DNA of 64,000 nt from VBDM01 sp035702665 (GCA_035702665.1 DASSQD010000091.1:36006-100005), one strand, 5' to 3'. Shown: positions 40,239 to 49,587, counted from the stretch's first letter. Numbers and translations are program-made. The notes: generated by a model not told the origin, from the sequence alone.

Positions 40239-41368
40239 AGGCGGCAACCGGGGTCTTGGCCGCGGTTCTGCTCGCGCTCTTCGCGACGGGTGCGTTCGCG
40301 CACAAGCCCAGCGACAGCTACCTGGCGATCAGCGTCGAGGGGACCGACGTGCGCGGGCAGTGGGACATCGCCTTGCGCGACCTCGACTTCGCCATCGGCG
40401 TCGACGATAACGGCGACGGCAACATCACCTGGGGCGAGGTCAAGGCCCATCAGGCGGAGATCGCGGCGTACGCGCTCGCCAGGCTGAAGCTGCGCTCCGG
40501 CGGCGCAGACTGCCCGGTGCACGCGATCGCGTTTCTCGCCGACGACCACAGCGACGGCGCCTATTCGGTGATGCGCTTCGAAGGCACTTGCAAGGTCGAG
40601 GCGGACGCTATCGAGATCAGCTACAGCCTGTTCGCCGACCTCGACCCCCAGCACAAGGGCTTGCTGCGCCTGGAGCACGGCGGAGGGACGCGCACCGGCA
40701 TCTTCAGCCCGGAGCGGGCAACCCAATCATTCGAGCTGGAGAAGATCTCGGCGTTCACCCAGTTCTTCGACTACGCCCGCGAAGGCGTGTGGCATATCTG
40801 GATCGGCTTCGACCACATCCTGTTCCTCTTGTCGCTGCTCCTGCCGGCGGTATTGGCCCTCGGAGGAGGGCGGTGGCAGGCGGTCGAGCATTTCGCTCCG
40901 GCCTTCTGGGACGTGTTCAAGATCGTTACTTCGTTCACCGTGGCCCATTCCATTACCCTGAGCCTCGCGGCGCTGGGCGTGATCTCGTTGCCCTCGCGGC
41001 TGGTCGAATCGGCGATAGCGGCTTCGGTCGTACTCGCTGCGCTGAACAATATTCTTCCGCTGGTGCACGGGCGGCGCTGGATGGTGGCCTTCTTCTTCGG
41101 TCTGATCCACGGATTCGGCTTCGCGAGCGTGCTGCGCGACCTCGGCCTTCCCCAGAATGCGCTGCTGATCGCGCTCGTCGGTTTCAATCTCGGAGTGGAA
41201 GGCGGACAGCTAGCGATCGTGAGCGCGTTCCTGCCCATCGCCTACTGGCTGCGTGCGACCTGGTTCTACCGGCGCCTGGTATTCATCGGGGGCTCGATTG
41301 CGATCGTCGCGGTCGCGGGGACTTGGTTGGTCGAGCGCGCCTTCAACATGAAGATCATCACCCCTTGA
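40235..41368 (+). CDS. HupE/UreJ-family membrane protein with EF-hand-like loop
   Basis: A 377-residue protein. A signal peptide (VLLALFATGAFA) is followed by an extracytoplasmic domain and a C-terminal HupE/UreJ_2 membrane domain of six or seven segments (HIWIGFDHILFLLSLLLP; GLIHGFGFASVL). HupE/UreJ proteins are linked to nickel or cobalt permease function. Residues 57-68 form a complete calcium-binding EF-hand loop pattern (DDNGDGNITWGE). GTG overlaps the TPR gene stop. Coupling with the His-tailed transporter suggests a metal-handling unit. Confidence 0.86.
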   Translation: MKAATGVLAAVLLALFATGAFAHKPSDSYLAISVEGTDVRGQWDIALRDLDFAIGVDDNGDGNITWGEVKAHQAEIAAYALARLKLRSGGADCPVHAIAFLADDHSDGAYSVMRFEGTCKVEADAIEISYSLFADLDPQHKGLLRLEHGGGTRTGIFSPERATQSFELEKISAFTQFFDYAREGVWHIWIGFDHILFLLSLLLPAVLALGGGRWQAVEHFAPAFWDVFKIVTSFTVAHSITLSLAALGVISLPSRLVESAIAASVVLAALNNILPLVHGRRWMVAFFFGLIHGFGFASVLRDLGLPQNALLIALVGFNLGVEGGQLAIVSAFLPIAYWLRATWFYRRLVFIGGSIAIVAVAGTWLVERAFNMKIITP

Positions 41369-41417
41369 TGAATCACCCGGGAAGCCCCATCTCACGTGTT
41401 TGGCGGGAAGAATCGCG

Positions 41418-42116
41418 ATGATGGAGATCCGAAAGAGCACCGACCGCGGCCTCGCCGATCACGGCTGGCTGCGCTCCCTCCACAGCTTCTCGTTCGCCGA
41501 CTACTACGATCCTGACCACATGGGATTCGGCGACCTGCGGGTAATCAACGAGGACCGGATCCAGCCGGGAACGGGCTTCGGCACCCACGGCCACCGGGAC
41601 ATGGAAATCATCAGCTACGTGCTCGAGGGGGCGCTCGCCCACAAGGACAGCATGGGCAATGGCTCGACCATCGTGCCGGGCGACGTTCAGCGCATGAGCG
41701 CGGGGAAGGGCGTGCTGCACAGCGAGTTCAACCAGGCTCCCGAAGGCGTAACCCACTTCCTGCAGATCTGGATCGAGCCCAACGTCGCCGGAATCGCCCC
41801 CAGCTACGAGCAGAAGCATTTCGACGCGGCATCGAAGCGTGGGAAGCTCCGGCTCGTCGGCTCGCCCGACGGGCGCGACGGCTCGGTGACGATCCACCAG
41901 GACGCGTTTCTCTATGCGGCGCTTCTCGACGGAGCGGACCGCGCGATCCACAAGCTGCAGCCCGGCCGGCGAGCTTACGTGCACGTCGCCCGGGGCGCAG
42001 TGAGGGCAAACGGGCGTCCGCTCGAGGCGGGTGACGCGCTCAAGGCGGCCGATACCGGCGAAATCGTGCTCGAGCGCGCCAGGGACGCCGAGATTCTCCT
42101 CTTCGACCTGGCATGA
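41418..42116 (+). CDS. Pirin family protein
   Basis: A 232-residue bicupin. The N-terminal cupin carries the metal-ligand motif GTHGHRDMEIISYVLEG and a later HSEFN. The C-terminal cupin is the less conserved pirin C domain. Members similar to YhaK/YhhW include quercetinase-like proteins and redox sensors. ATG 41418 or 41421 is the start. The stop overlaps the YgiD-like gene ATG. Confidence 0.9.
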   Translation: MMEIRKSTDRGLADHGWLRSLHSFSFADYYDPDHMGFGDLRVINEDRIQPGTGFGTHGHRDMEIISYVLEGALAHKDSMGNGSTIVPGDVQRMSAGKGVLHSEFNQAPEGVTHFLQIWIEPNVAGIAPSYEQKHFDAASKRGKLRLVGSPDGRDGSVTIHQDAFLYAALLDGADRAIHKLQPGRRAYVHVARGAVRANGRPLEAGDALKAADTGEIVLERARDAEILLFDLA

Positions 42117-42901
42117 ACCACGCGAGGATGCCGGTCGTGTTTTTCGGGCACGGCAGCCCGATGAACACGCTCGAGCGGAACGAGTACACGGAGGCTTGGC
42201 GGCGCGTCGGCGAAGCGATCCGGGCGCCCGCGGCGATCCTGTGCGTGTCGGCGCATTGGTACACCGAGGGCGCGGCGGTGACCGCGATGAGCCGCCCGAA
42301 GACGATCCACGACTTCTACGGTTTCCCCCGGGCCTTGTTCGACGTCGAATACCCGGCTCCGGGGGACCCGGAGCTCGCATCCCGGGTGCGCGAGCTGCTC
42401 GCGCCACTTGACGTAGGCCTCGACGGATCCTGGGGCCTGGACCACGGCACCTGGTCGGTGCTGAAGCACGCCTATCCGAAGGCCGATGTTCCGGTGGTGC
42501 AGCTGAGCATCGACGGCACGCGGCCGCCGCAGTTCCACTACGAGACGGGCAGGCGGCTTGCGCCCCTGCGCGACGAGGGCATCCTGGTGATCGGGAGCGG
42601 CAATGTGGTTCATAACCTGCGCCTCATGAAGCGTGAAGGGGGACAGGCCTTCGACTGGGCCGTCCGGTTCAACGAGAAGATTCGGGAGGCGCTGGCTTCG
42701 CGCGATCACCGCTTGCTGGTCGACTTCGCGAAGCTGGGCAAGGACGCGCGCCTTGCGGTGCCCACGCCCGAGCACTATCTGCCGCTGCTCTACGTCGCCG
42801 GACTGCAGCGCTCGGACGAGGCCATGGAGTTCCCGGTGGACGGCTACGATCTGGGGTCGGTCAGCATGCTCACCGCCGCCGTGGGCCTGCCGGCGGGCTG
42901 A
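42113..42901 (+). CDS. ygiD: YgiD-like extradiol ring-opening dioxygenase (4,5-DOPA dioxygenase type)
   Basis: A 262-residue LigB-family enzyme with the metal-site histidines in FFGHGSPMNTL, CVSAHWYT and WGLDHGTWSVL, and IGSGNVVHNLR near residue 160. YgiD cleaves catechol-type rings such as DOPA at the 4,5 position and binds zinc or iron. It is coupled to the pirin gene, and both proteins act on aromatic compounds in related systems. Confidence 0.9.
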   Translation: MNHARMPVVFFGHGSPMNTLERNEYTEAWRRVGEAIRAPAAILCVSAHWYTEGAAVTAMSRPKTIHDFYGFPRALFDVEYPAPGDPELASRVRELLAPLDVGLDGSWGLDHGTWSVLKHAYPKADVPVVQLSIDGTRPPQFHYETGRRLAPLRDEGILVIGSGNVVHNLRLMKREGGQAFDWAVRFNEKIREALASRDHRLLVDFAKLGKDARLAVPTPEHYLPLLYVAGLQRSDEAMEFPVDGYDLGSVSMLTAAVGLPAG

Positions 42902-42966
42902 GCGGCGCTTCGCTCCGCGGGCGGCGTGCTCGCGCATAATGGCGCATCGCTTCGACGGATGACGCC

Positions 42967-44772
42967 ATGCACTTCCTACAGCAGGCAGCAGTCTTTCTCC
43001 TCACGGCGGTCCTTCTGGTGCCGCTTTTCCAGCGCCTGAAGCTGGGCGCCGTCCTCGGCTATCTGGGCGCGGGCATGCTCATCGGCCCCTGGGGTCTGGG
43101 CATGGTCTCGGAAGTGGAGTCCACCCTGGAGTTCGCGGAGTTCGGCGTGGTGCTGCTGCTGTTCCTGGTCGGACTGGAATTGCAGCCGAGCCGCCTGTGG
43201 GTGCTGCGGCGCCCGGTGTTCGGCCTGGGCGGCGCCCAGGTGCTCGTGACCGGCGTAGTGCTCGCCCTTTCGGCCTCTGGCTTCGGATTGTCATGGCAGG
43301 CCGCTTTGGTAACCGGCTTTGGATTGGCAATGTCGTCGACCGCTCTGGTGCTGGCGTCTCTCGCGGAGCGCAAGCAGCTCGCGACGCGCCACGGCCGCGA
43401 AGCCTTCGCTGTACTGCTGTTCCAGGATCTTTCGGTCATCCCGCTGCTCGCGCTGCTGCCATCTCTCGGGGGTTTCGCCACGTCAGGAGGGTTGGGCGCG
43501 GCGGCCAAGGGCGCGGCGGTCATCGCGTTCGTCATCGTCGCCAGCCGCCTGCTGGTCCGCCCGGTGCTCAAGACCGTCGCGAGCTACGGCGGACGCGAGG
43601 TATTTACCGCCGCCGCCCTGCTTCTCGTAGTGGGGGCCGCGCTCATCATGCAGAGAATCGGCCTGTCGCCTTCTCTGGGCGCTTTCCTCGCCGGCGTGCT
43701 CCTTGCGGATTCCGAATTCCGGCACGAGCTAGAAGCCGATATCGAGCCCTTCAAGGGCCTGCTGCTGGGCCTCTTCTTCATCGCCGTCGGCATGAGCACC
43801 AATCTTGCGCTGATCAGGGACGAGCCGCTGTCGATCCTCGGCCTGGCGCTCGGGCTCATCGCCCTGAAGTCCGCCCTGATGTACGTGATGTCGAGGATGG
43901 GCCGGGCGCCGGCCGACACGGCGCAGCGCCTCGCGCTCGCGGTTTCGCAAGGGGGCGAGTTTGCATTCGTCCTCTTCGCCGCTGCGGGCGCGCTGGGCAT
44001 ACTCGAGCCTCGTACGGCGCAGATTCTGGTGGTCGTGGTCACGGTCTCGATGTTGCTCTCGCCGCCGGCGTTTGCGCTTCAGGACCGTCTGCTCGCCCGC
44101 TGGGCCGAGCGTCACGCCGCGCCCGAGTTCGATACGATCTCCGGGCCCGGCAACCCGGTGATCATCGCCGGTTACGGCCGGGTCGGGCAGATCCTCTCGC
44201 GCGTGCTGCGCATGTGCGGCGTGCCGTTCACCGCGCTCGAGGCGAGCTACCAGCAGGTGGACTTCGTGAGGCGCTTCGGCAGCAAGGTGTACTACGGGGA
44301 CGCATCGCGGTTCGAGCTGCTCGAGGCGGCGAGAACCGGCGAAGCCAAGCTCTTCGTCCTGGCGATAGACGATGTCGAGGCGTCGGTCAGGACGGCAGAA
44401 GTCGTGCGCAGGCACTATCCGCACGTGCCGATCCTCGCGCGCGCGCGCAACCGCGTGCATCTGTTCCGGCTGCGCGACCTCGGCGTCAGGCTCGTCTGGC
44501 GCGAGACCTTCCCGGCGAGCCTCGAGATGGCGCGCCAGGCGCTTCTTTCCTTGGGGTTCGATTCCGCCGCGTCCGACCGGGCGATGACCTTGTTCAAGCA
44601 GCACGACGAGCGACAGCTCGACGCGCAGTATGCGGTGCAGCACGATGAAGCGCAGCTCATTCAGTCGGCCAAGGAAGCGGCTGAACAGCTGCAAGGCCTT
44701 TTCGAGGCGGACGGCCAGCAGCGGCCCGCGGGCTTCCCGCAGCCAGCGCCCGCTGCGGGGCAAAGCCGCTAG
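42967..44772 (+). CDS. CPA2-family cation:proton antiporter with RCK domain (KefB/KefC-like)
   Basis: The 601-residue protein has a 12-13 segment Na+/H+ exchanger domain to about residue 375 and a TrkA-N (RCK) NAD-binding domain from about residue 395 (PVIIAGYGRVGQILSRVL). The order matches glutathione-gated potassium efflux systems KefB/KefC. The C-terminal 60 residues are charged and helical. No separate kefF/kefG regulator is adjacent. Confidence 0.9.
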   Translation: MHFLQQAAVFLLTAVLLVPLFQRLKLGAVLGYLGAGMLIGPWGLGMVSEVESTLEFAEFGVVLLLFLVGLELQPSRLWVLRRPVFGLGGAQVLVTGVVLALSASGFGLSWQAALVTGFGLAMSSTALVLASLAERKQLATRHGREAFAVLLFQDLSVIPLLALLPSLGGFATSGGLGAAAKGAAVIAFVIVASRLLVRPVLKTVASYGGREVFTAAALLLVVGAALIMQRIGLSPSLGAFLAGVLLADSEFRHELEADIEPFKGLLLGLFFIAVGMSTNLALIRDEPLSILGLALGLIALKSALMYVMSRMGRAPADTAQRLALAVSQGGEFAFVLFAAAGALGILEPRTAQILVVVVTVSMLLSPPAFALQDRLLARWAERHAAPEFDTISGPGNPVIIAGYGRVGQILSRVLRMCGVPFTALEASYQQVDFVRRFGSKVYYGDASRFELLEAARTGEAKLFVLAIDDVEASVRTAEVVRRHYPHVPILARARNRVHLFRLRDLGVRLVWRETFPASLEMARQALLSLGFDSAASDRAMTLFKQHDERQLDAQYAVQHDEAQLIQSAKEAAEQLQGLFEADGQQRPAGFPQPAPAAGQSR

Positions 44773-44830
44773 ACGTGCCCGGTGCCGTGGGCACGGGTAC
44801 CGCGTCGAGCGGGTCTATTAGAATAGCCCC

Positions 44831-45466
44831 GTGAAGAAAACGGTCATTTTGATTTCCGGGCGAGGCAGCAACATGGAAGCCATCGTCCGCGCCGGGCTTC
44901 CCGCGGAGATCGCCGCCGTGATCAGCAATCGTCCGGACGCCGCAGGGCTCAATTTCGCGGCGAAGGCGGGCATTGCGGCGCGAGTCGTCGATGAAAGGAC
45001 GTTTTCTTCGCGCGAGGCGTTCGAGAGCGCGCTCGCGCAGGCGATCGACCGGTACTCGCCCGACCTGGTCGCGCTCGCCGGTTTCATGCGCGTTCTCGGC
45101 GCCGACTTCGTGCGTCGCTACTCGGGACGGATGATCAACATCCATCCGTCACTTCTCCCGGCGTTTCCCGGGCTGCACACGCACCGCCGCGCTCTGCAGG
45201 AAGGCGTCAAGCTCCACGGCTGCACGGCGCACTTCGTCACGCCCCAGGTCGACCATGGTCCCATCATCATCCAGGCCGCCGTGCCGGTGCGCCCGGGAGA
45301 CAGCGAGGCCGCGCTCGCGGCGCGGGTGCTTCAGCAGGAGCATCGCGTCTATCCGCTTGCCATACGCTGGTTCGTCGAAGACCGCCTGGTCATCGAGAAC
45401 GGCCTGGTGCGAGTCACGGGCGTGGACGCCGGTCAGTCGAGTCAGTCGATCTTGGTCGAAGAGTGA
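44831..45466 (+). CDS. purN: Phosphoribosylglycinamide formyltransferase
   Basis: The 211-residue GART transfers formyl from 10-formyl-THF in purine synthesis. It starts KKTVILISGRGSNMEAIV. Catalytic Asn-His-Asp residues are visible in INIHPSLLPAFPGLHTH and in the TPQVDHGPII stretch. GTG is the start codon; TATTAGAAT just upstream is a likely -10 region. The stop overlaps the DUF3108 gene GTG. Confidence 0.95.
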   Translation: MKKTVILISGRGSNMEAIVRAGLPAEIAAVISNRPDAAGLNFAAKAGIAARVVDERTFSSREAFESALAQAIDRYSPDLVALAGFMRVLGADFVRRYSGRMINIHPSLLPAFPGLHTHRRALQEGVKLHGCTAHFVTPQVDHGPIIIQAAVPVRPGDSEAALAARVLQQEHRVYPLAIRWFVEDRLVIENGLVRVTGVDAGQSSQSILVEE

Positions 45467-46155
45467 TCAAGCATTCCTCCGGATTCGCATCGCTGGCTGC
45501 GATGTTCGTCTTCGCCGCGGCGCAGGCCGGGCCGCCCGAACATATCAAGATCACCTACGAGTTGAGCGTGAAGGGGATGTCGGGCGACGCCGTCGAGACG
45601 CTGGAGCACAACGGCAAGACCTATTCGATCGTCTCCGAGACTCGCGGGAGGGGGATATTGGCCACGGTCGGGGTCCTCAACAAGCGCACCAGCCGCGGGC
45701 ATATCACCCCGCAGGGCCTCCGTCCGGACGAATACCGGGACGAGCGGCCGTTCGGCTGGGTGGCGTCGGCGAAGTTCGACTGGGAGGCGCGCACCATCAC
45801 GCAGGAGCGCAAGGGCAAGTCCGAGACGCTGCCGATGCCCGCGACCGCGCAGGATCCGTTGAGCCTCGCCTACACCTTCGCGTTCGTCCCGCCCAAGGAA
45901 AAGGAATACGACATCATCCGCGCAGACGGTCGCGGCCTGACCCCGTTCCGCTTCGCAGTCGTCGGCAACGAAAGAATCCCTACGCCCTTGGGGGAGCTGC
46001 AGACGCTGCACATCGCGAAGGTGCGCGACGGTCCCGATGACAAGGCCACCGATATCTGGTTCGCGACGGAGCGCGACTTCATTCCAGTGCGCGTGCTCGT
46101 GGTCGACAAGGACGGTGCGCGCGCAGACCAGATCGTCACGCGCATCGACAACTGA
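45463..46155 (+). CDS. DUF3108 exported protein
   Basis: A 230-residue protein with a signal peptide (FASLAAMFVFAAAQA) and a DUF3108 beta-rich domain (ITYELSVKGMSGDAVETLEHNG; YDIIRADGRGL). It is coupled on both sides, to purN (GTGA-type overlap) and to the RNA methyltransferase gene (one-base overlap). This neighbourhood is typical for betaproteobacteria. The family may act in the cell envelope; the function is unknown. Confidence 0.87.
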   Translation: MIKHSSGFASLAAMFVFAAAQAGPPEHIKITYELSVKGMSGDAVETLEHNGKTYSIVSETRGRGILATVGVLNKRTSRGHITPQGLRPDEYRDERPFGWVASAKFDWEARTITQERKGKSETLPMPATAQDPLSLAYTFAFVPPKEKEYDIIRADGRGLTPFRFAVVGNERIPTPLGELQTLHIAKVRDGPDDKATDIWFATERDFIPVRVLVVDKDGARADQIVTRIDN

Positions 46156-47438
46156 TGCGTTTCTCGCGCCCGCTGCTCGACGCGTGCACGGCCGCGTTCG
46201 CGGCCGTCATGCCGCTCCATGAGCCCGCCGACGCGGCGCTCTCCTCATTCTTCCGCGGCCGCCCGAAAATCGGCCAGCGGGACCGGGCCACCATCGCCGA
46301 CTCCGTCTACGCCGCGCTGCGGAGGAGGCGGCTTCTACAGGGTCTGGTCGGGACGTCGTCCAGTCCGCGGCGATGGGTGCTCGCGACCTGGACTATCCTG
46401 CTCGGCGCCAGCCTGCGCGAGATCGAGCCCTGGCTGCGCGGCGAGGAGGCGCGATGGCTCGCCGCCGTCAAGGAAGCCGCCGCCGCCGAGCAGCCTTTCG
46501 GCGTGCAATGCGAGCTGCCGGAGTGGGTGATCGAAAGGCTCAGCCGGCGCTTCTCCGCGTCCGCCCTGCTCGAGCTGGCGAGGGGGCTGGCGCGGAGCGC
46601 CACGCTCGACCTGCGGGTGAACACGATGAAGATGACCCGCGAGGCAGCCTTGACGCGGCTCTCGGACGACGGAATCCCGGGCTCAGCGACGCGGTACTCG
46701 CCCGAGGGCGTGCGGCTCGACGCGCGGCCTGCGATCAACCGCCATCCGCTTTTTCTGGAGGGCAGCGTGGAGGTGCAGGACGAGGGCAGCCAGCTGCTCT
46801 GCCATTTGGTTGCGCCGAAGCGCGGCGAAATGGTCGTGGATTTTTGCGCGGGCGCGGGCGGCAAGACGCTCGCACTGGGCGCGCTGATGCGCTCGACCGG
46901 GCGCCTCTACGCGTTCGACATCTCTCCCAAGCGCCTCGCGAGCCTGAAGCCGAGGCTGGCGCGGTCCGGGTTGTCGAACGTGCACCCGCAGCGCATCGAA
47001 GGCGCCCGGGATCCGCGGGTCAAGCGTCTCGCGGGCAAGATCGATCGGGTTCTGGTCGATGCACCCTGCAGCGGATTGGGGACGCTGCGCCGCAACCCCG
47101 ACATGAAGTGGCGCCAGACACCCGAAGACGTCGGCGAACTGGCCGGGAAGCAAGCCTCGCTTCTCGCTGCTGCGGCGACTCTGGTGAAGCCCGGGGGAAG
47201 GCTCGTGTACGCTACCTGCAGCATTCTCGAGGAGGAGAACCGCGCCGTCGCCGAGGCGTTCCTCGCGGGCAACCTTGAGTTCGGGCTGTTGCCCGCCGCC
47301 AAGGTGCTTGAGAGGGAGCGTATCGACCTCAATATGGGGGATTATTTCGAGGTCTGGCCCCACCTGCACGGAACGGACGGGTTCTTTGCCGCCGTGTTCG
47401 AGCGGGGCCTGGATCGTCGGGCCAGTGCAAGTGCATGA
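46155..47438 (+). CDS. RsmB/NOP-family RNA cytosine methyltransferase
   Basis: The 427-residue protein has an N-terminal NusB-like helical region and a C-terminal Rossmann methyltransferase. SAM is bound by VDFCAGAGGKTLALGAL. The two catalytic cysteines of m5C methyltransferases are in DAPCSGLGTLRRNPD and YATCSILEEEN. It would methylate C5 of cytosine in rRNA. It may be a paralogue of the canonical RsmB, so no symbol is given. Confidence 0.9.
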   Translation: MRFSRPLLDACTAAFAAVMPLHEPADAALSSFFRGRPKIGQRDRATIADSVYAALRRRRLLQGLVGTSSSPRRWVLATWTILLGASLREIEPWLRGEEARWLAAVKEAAAAEQPFGVQCELPEWVIERLSRRFSASALLELARGLARSATLDLRVNTMKMTREAALTRLSDDGIPGSATRYSPEGVRLDARPAINRHPLFLEGSVEVQDEGSQLLCHLVAPKRGEMVVDFCAGAGGKTLALGALMRSTGRLYAFDISPKRLASLKPRLARSGLSNVHPQRIEGARDPRVKRLAGKIDRVLVDAPCSGLGTLRRNPDMKWRQTPEDVGELAGKQASLLAAAATLVKPGGRLVYATCSILEEENRAVAEAFLAGNLEFGLLPAAKVLERERIDLNMGDYFEVWPHLHGTDGFFAAVFERGLDRRASASA

Positions 47439-47528
47439 GGCAGGGCGGGAAAGACTGTGCATGGCACTATGCCCTTGCCCTTTGGCCGGATTCACGTAGA
47501 ATCCGCTGATTCGTTCGGGAGGGACTCG

Positions 47529-48716
47529 ATGGAGTCTAACATCTTGTTTTCAGGTATTTTTGACCTCCCCTGGTGGGGCGTCGCCCTGGTCGCCCTGGGG
47601 CTCACCCACATCACCATCGTCAGCGTCACGGTATTCCTGCATCGGCACCAGGCGCACCGCGCCCTCGATCTGCATCCGCTGGCGAGCCACTTCTTCCGCT
47701 TCTGGCTCTGGCTGACCACAGGCATGGTGACCAAGGAGTGGGCGGCGATCCACCGCAAGCACCACGCCAAGTGCGAAACCGCCGACGACCCGCACAGCCC
47801 GCAGATCGTTGGCATCAATCGCGTCCTCTGGCTCGGGGTGTTCCTCTATGTCAAGGAGGCGTACAACCGCGAGACGCTGGAGCGCTACGGTCACGGCACG
47901 CCCGACGACTGGATCGAGCGGAAGCTGTATTCACGCTTCGCGGTGCTGGGCCTCACGCTCATGGGCGTCATCGATGTCGCGCTGGTCGGCATCGTCCCCG
48001 GCGTGCTCGTGCTGGCGACCCAGATCGTCTGGATCCCCTTCTGGGCGGCGGGCGTCATCAACGGCGTCGGCCACTTCTGGGGGTATCGCAACTGGGGCAC
48101 GGAGGACGCAAGCACCAATATCGTCCCTTGGGGCATCCTCATCGGTGGCGAGGAGCTGCACAACAACCACCACGCGTACGCAACTTCGGCCAAGCTCTCC
48201 AACAAATGGTACGAGTTCGACATGGGGTGGATGTACATCTGCATCCTCGAGGCGCTCGGCCTCGCCCAGGTCAAGAAAGTGGCCCCGACGCCGCGTTTCA
48301 CCGAAGCCAAGGCGGTCGACTCGGCGACCCTCCAGGCGGTCATCACCCACCGCTACGACGTGCTGGCGACCTATGCCAAGTCCCTCAAGCGGACCTACGC
48401 CGAGGAGCTGGGGAAGCTGCGCCGCTTCGCGCCGCACGACGCGCACGTGCTGCAGAGCCTGCAACGCTGGCTGCACCGCGACGAAAAGTCGCTGTGCGAG
48501 ACCGAGCGCGCGGACCTCAAGAAGGGATTGTCCAAGTCGCGCGCCCTGCACACGGTCTACTCGATGCGCGCGGAGCTGGTCTCGCTCTGGGAGCGCTCGA
48601 GCGCCTCGCGCGAACAGCTGGTGCGCCAGCTGCAGGACTGGTGCCACCGCGCCGAGGCGAGCGGCATCCGGCACCTCGAGGAATTCTCGCGCAGGCTGCG
48701 CTGCTACGCCGCCTGA
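47529..48716 (+). CDS. Acyl-CoA/acyl-lipid fatty acid desaturase
   Basis: A 395-residue membrane desaturase with the three histidine boxes HRHQAHR, HRKHHAK and ELHNNHH and four membrane segments. It matches the delta-9 (DesC-type) group, which places a double bond in saturated acyl chains with di-iron and oxygen. About 110 extra charged helical residues follow the last box, longer than the catalytic core needs. A TAGAAT box precedes the ATG by about 30 bp. A strong terminator follows. Confidence 0.92.
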   Translation: MESNILFSGIFDLPWWGVALVALGLTHITIVSVTVFLHRHQAHRALDLHPLASHFFRFWLWLTTGMVTKEWAAIHRKHHAKCETADDPHSPQIVGINRVLWLGVFLYVKEAYNRETLERYGHGTPDDWIERKLYSRFAVLGLTLMGVIDVALVGIVPGVLVLATQIVWIPFWAAGVINGVGHFWGYRNWGTEDASTNIVPWGILIGGEELHNNHHAYATSAKLSNKWYEFDMGWMYICILEALGLAQVKKVAPTPRFTEAKAVDSATLQAVITHRYDVLATYAKSLKRTYAEELGKLRRFAPHDAHVLQSLQRWLHRDEKSLCETERADLKKGLSKSRALHTVYSMRAELVSLWERSSASREQLVRQLQDWCHRAEASGIRHLEEFSRRLRCYAA

Positions 48717-48735
48717 TCCCTCCAGTCGTCGAGAG

Positions 48736-48754
48736 AACCCGCCTATGGCGGGTT
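48736..48754 (+). terminator. Rho-independent terminator after desaturase gene
   Basis: Stem AACCCGCC with its complement, a 3-base loop (TAT) and a run of six T on the plus strand. It lies 19 bp after the stop. Confidence 0.92.
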
Positions 48755-48838
48755 TTTTGTTTCCGGGCACGCTTTCGCGGTAGCATATCGGCGCTGTCGG
48801 TCCGGGAACTCGTCAACCGGGAACGAAAGGGGATACCC

Positions 48839-49126
48839 ATGAAAAGTCTCATCGCAATCGCGGCGTCTTTGCTGATCGCATCGCCGGTGCTCGCGCAGGT
48901 CAAGCCCTGCGAGGAGCTCAAGGGCGAGATCGACACGAAGATCAAGAACAACGGCGTGGCGGCCTTCACGACGACGATCGTCGACAAGGACGCGGCCGAG
49001 GACGGCAAGGTCGTCGGGACCTGCGACGGCGGAACGAAGAAGATCGTCTACAAGAGGGGCGAGGCTTCGGCCCCGGCCGCGGCCCCCGCGGCAGCTCCGG
49101 CCCCCGCGCAAAAAAGCCCGCAGTAG
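48839..49126 (+). CDS. DUF1161 small exported protein
   Basis: A 95-residue protein. The signal peptide (LIAIAASLLIASPVLA) is followed by a DUF1161 domain (PCEELKGEIDTKIKNNGV; GKVVGTCDGGTKKIVYKR) and an Ala-Pro-rich tail. The two cysteines probably form a disulfide. Its last codons and stop lie inside the bidirectional terminator shared with rpmG. The function is unknown. Confidence 0.85.
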   Translation: MKSLIAIAASLLIASPVLAQVKPCEELKGEIDTKIKNNGVAAFTTTIVDKDAAEDGKVVGTCDGGTKKIVYKRGEASAPAAAPAAAPAPAQKSPQ

Positions 49127-49133
49127 CGGGCTT
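49114..49133. terminator. Bidirectional terminator overlapping the DUF1161 stop codon
   Basis: Stem AAGCCCGC with its complement and a 4-base loop that contains two bases of the TAG stop. On the minus strand the stem is followed by TTTT, ending the rpmB-rpmG transcript. On the plus strand ATTTCTT follows, giving weaker termination. Confidence 0.85.
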
Positions 49134-49182
49134 ATTTCTTCGAATCCCGGCCGGAGCGCGTCCGGTCGGGCGGGCGTCCGTC

Positions 49183-49338
49183 CTACTTGATCTTGGCTTC
49201 CTTGTAGACGACGTGCCTGCGCGCCTTGGGGTCGTACTTCTTGATTTCCATCTTTTCCGGCATGGTGCGCTTGTTCTTGGTCGTCGTGTAGAAGTGGCCC
49301 GTGCCGGCGGTGGACTCGAGCTTGATCTTCTCTCTCAT
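49183..49338 (-). CDS. rpmG: 50S ribosomal protein L33
   Basis: A 51-residue L33: MREKIKLESTAGTGHFYTTT followed by KNKRTMPEKMEIKKYDPKAR. It is the cysteine-free (zinc-independent) form. It lies 15 bp after rpmB, as in most proteobacteria, with GGAGG a few bases before the ATG. Confidence 0.96.
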   Translation of the reverse strand: MREKIKLESTAGTGHFYTTTKNKRTMPEKMEIKKYDPKARRHVVYKEAKIK

Positions 49339-49353
49339 CGGCGGTCCTCCTGA

Positions 49354-49587
49354 TCAGATCTCGCCGCGGGCGCGCAGATCTTTGAGCACCGCGTCGATGC
49401 CCTTCTTGTCGATGACGCGCACGCCCGCATTCGAAATGCGCAGCCGCACCCAGCGCTTCTCGCTCTCGACCCAGAACCGGCGGTACTGCAGGTTGGGGTA
49501 AAAGCGGCGCTTGGTCTTGTTGTTGGCGTGGGACACGTGATGCCCCACCTGTGGTCTTTTCCCCGTGACTTGGCACACGCGCGCCAT
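49354..49587 (-). CDS. rpmB: 50S ribosomal protein L28
   Basis: A 77-residue L28 with the standard opening ARVCQVTGKRPQVGHHVSHA and the NLQYRRFWVESEKRWVRLR core. It is the first gene of the rpmB-rpmG pair. radC is upstream on the same strand with a 78-bp gap. Confidence 0.97.
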   Translation of the reverse strand: MARVCQVTGKRPQVGHHVSHANNKTKRRFYPNLQYRRFWVESEKRWVRLRISNAGVRVIDKKGIDAVLKDLRARGEI

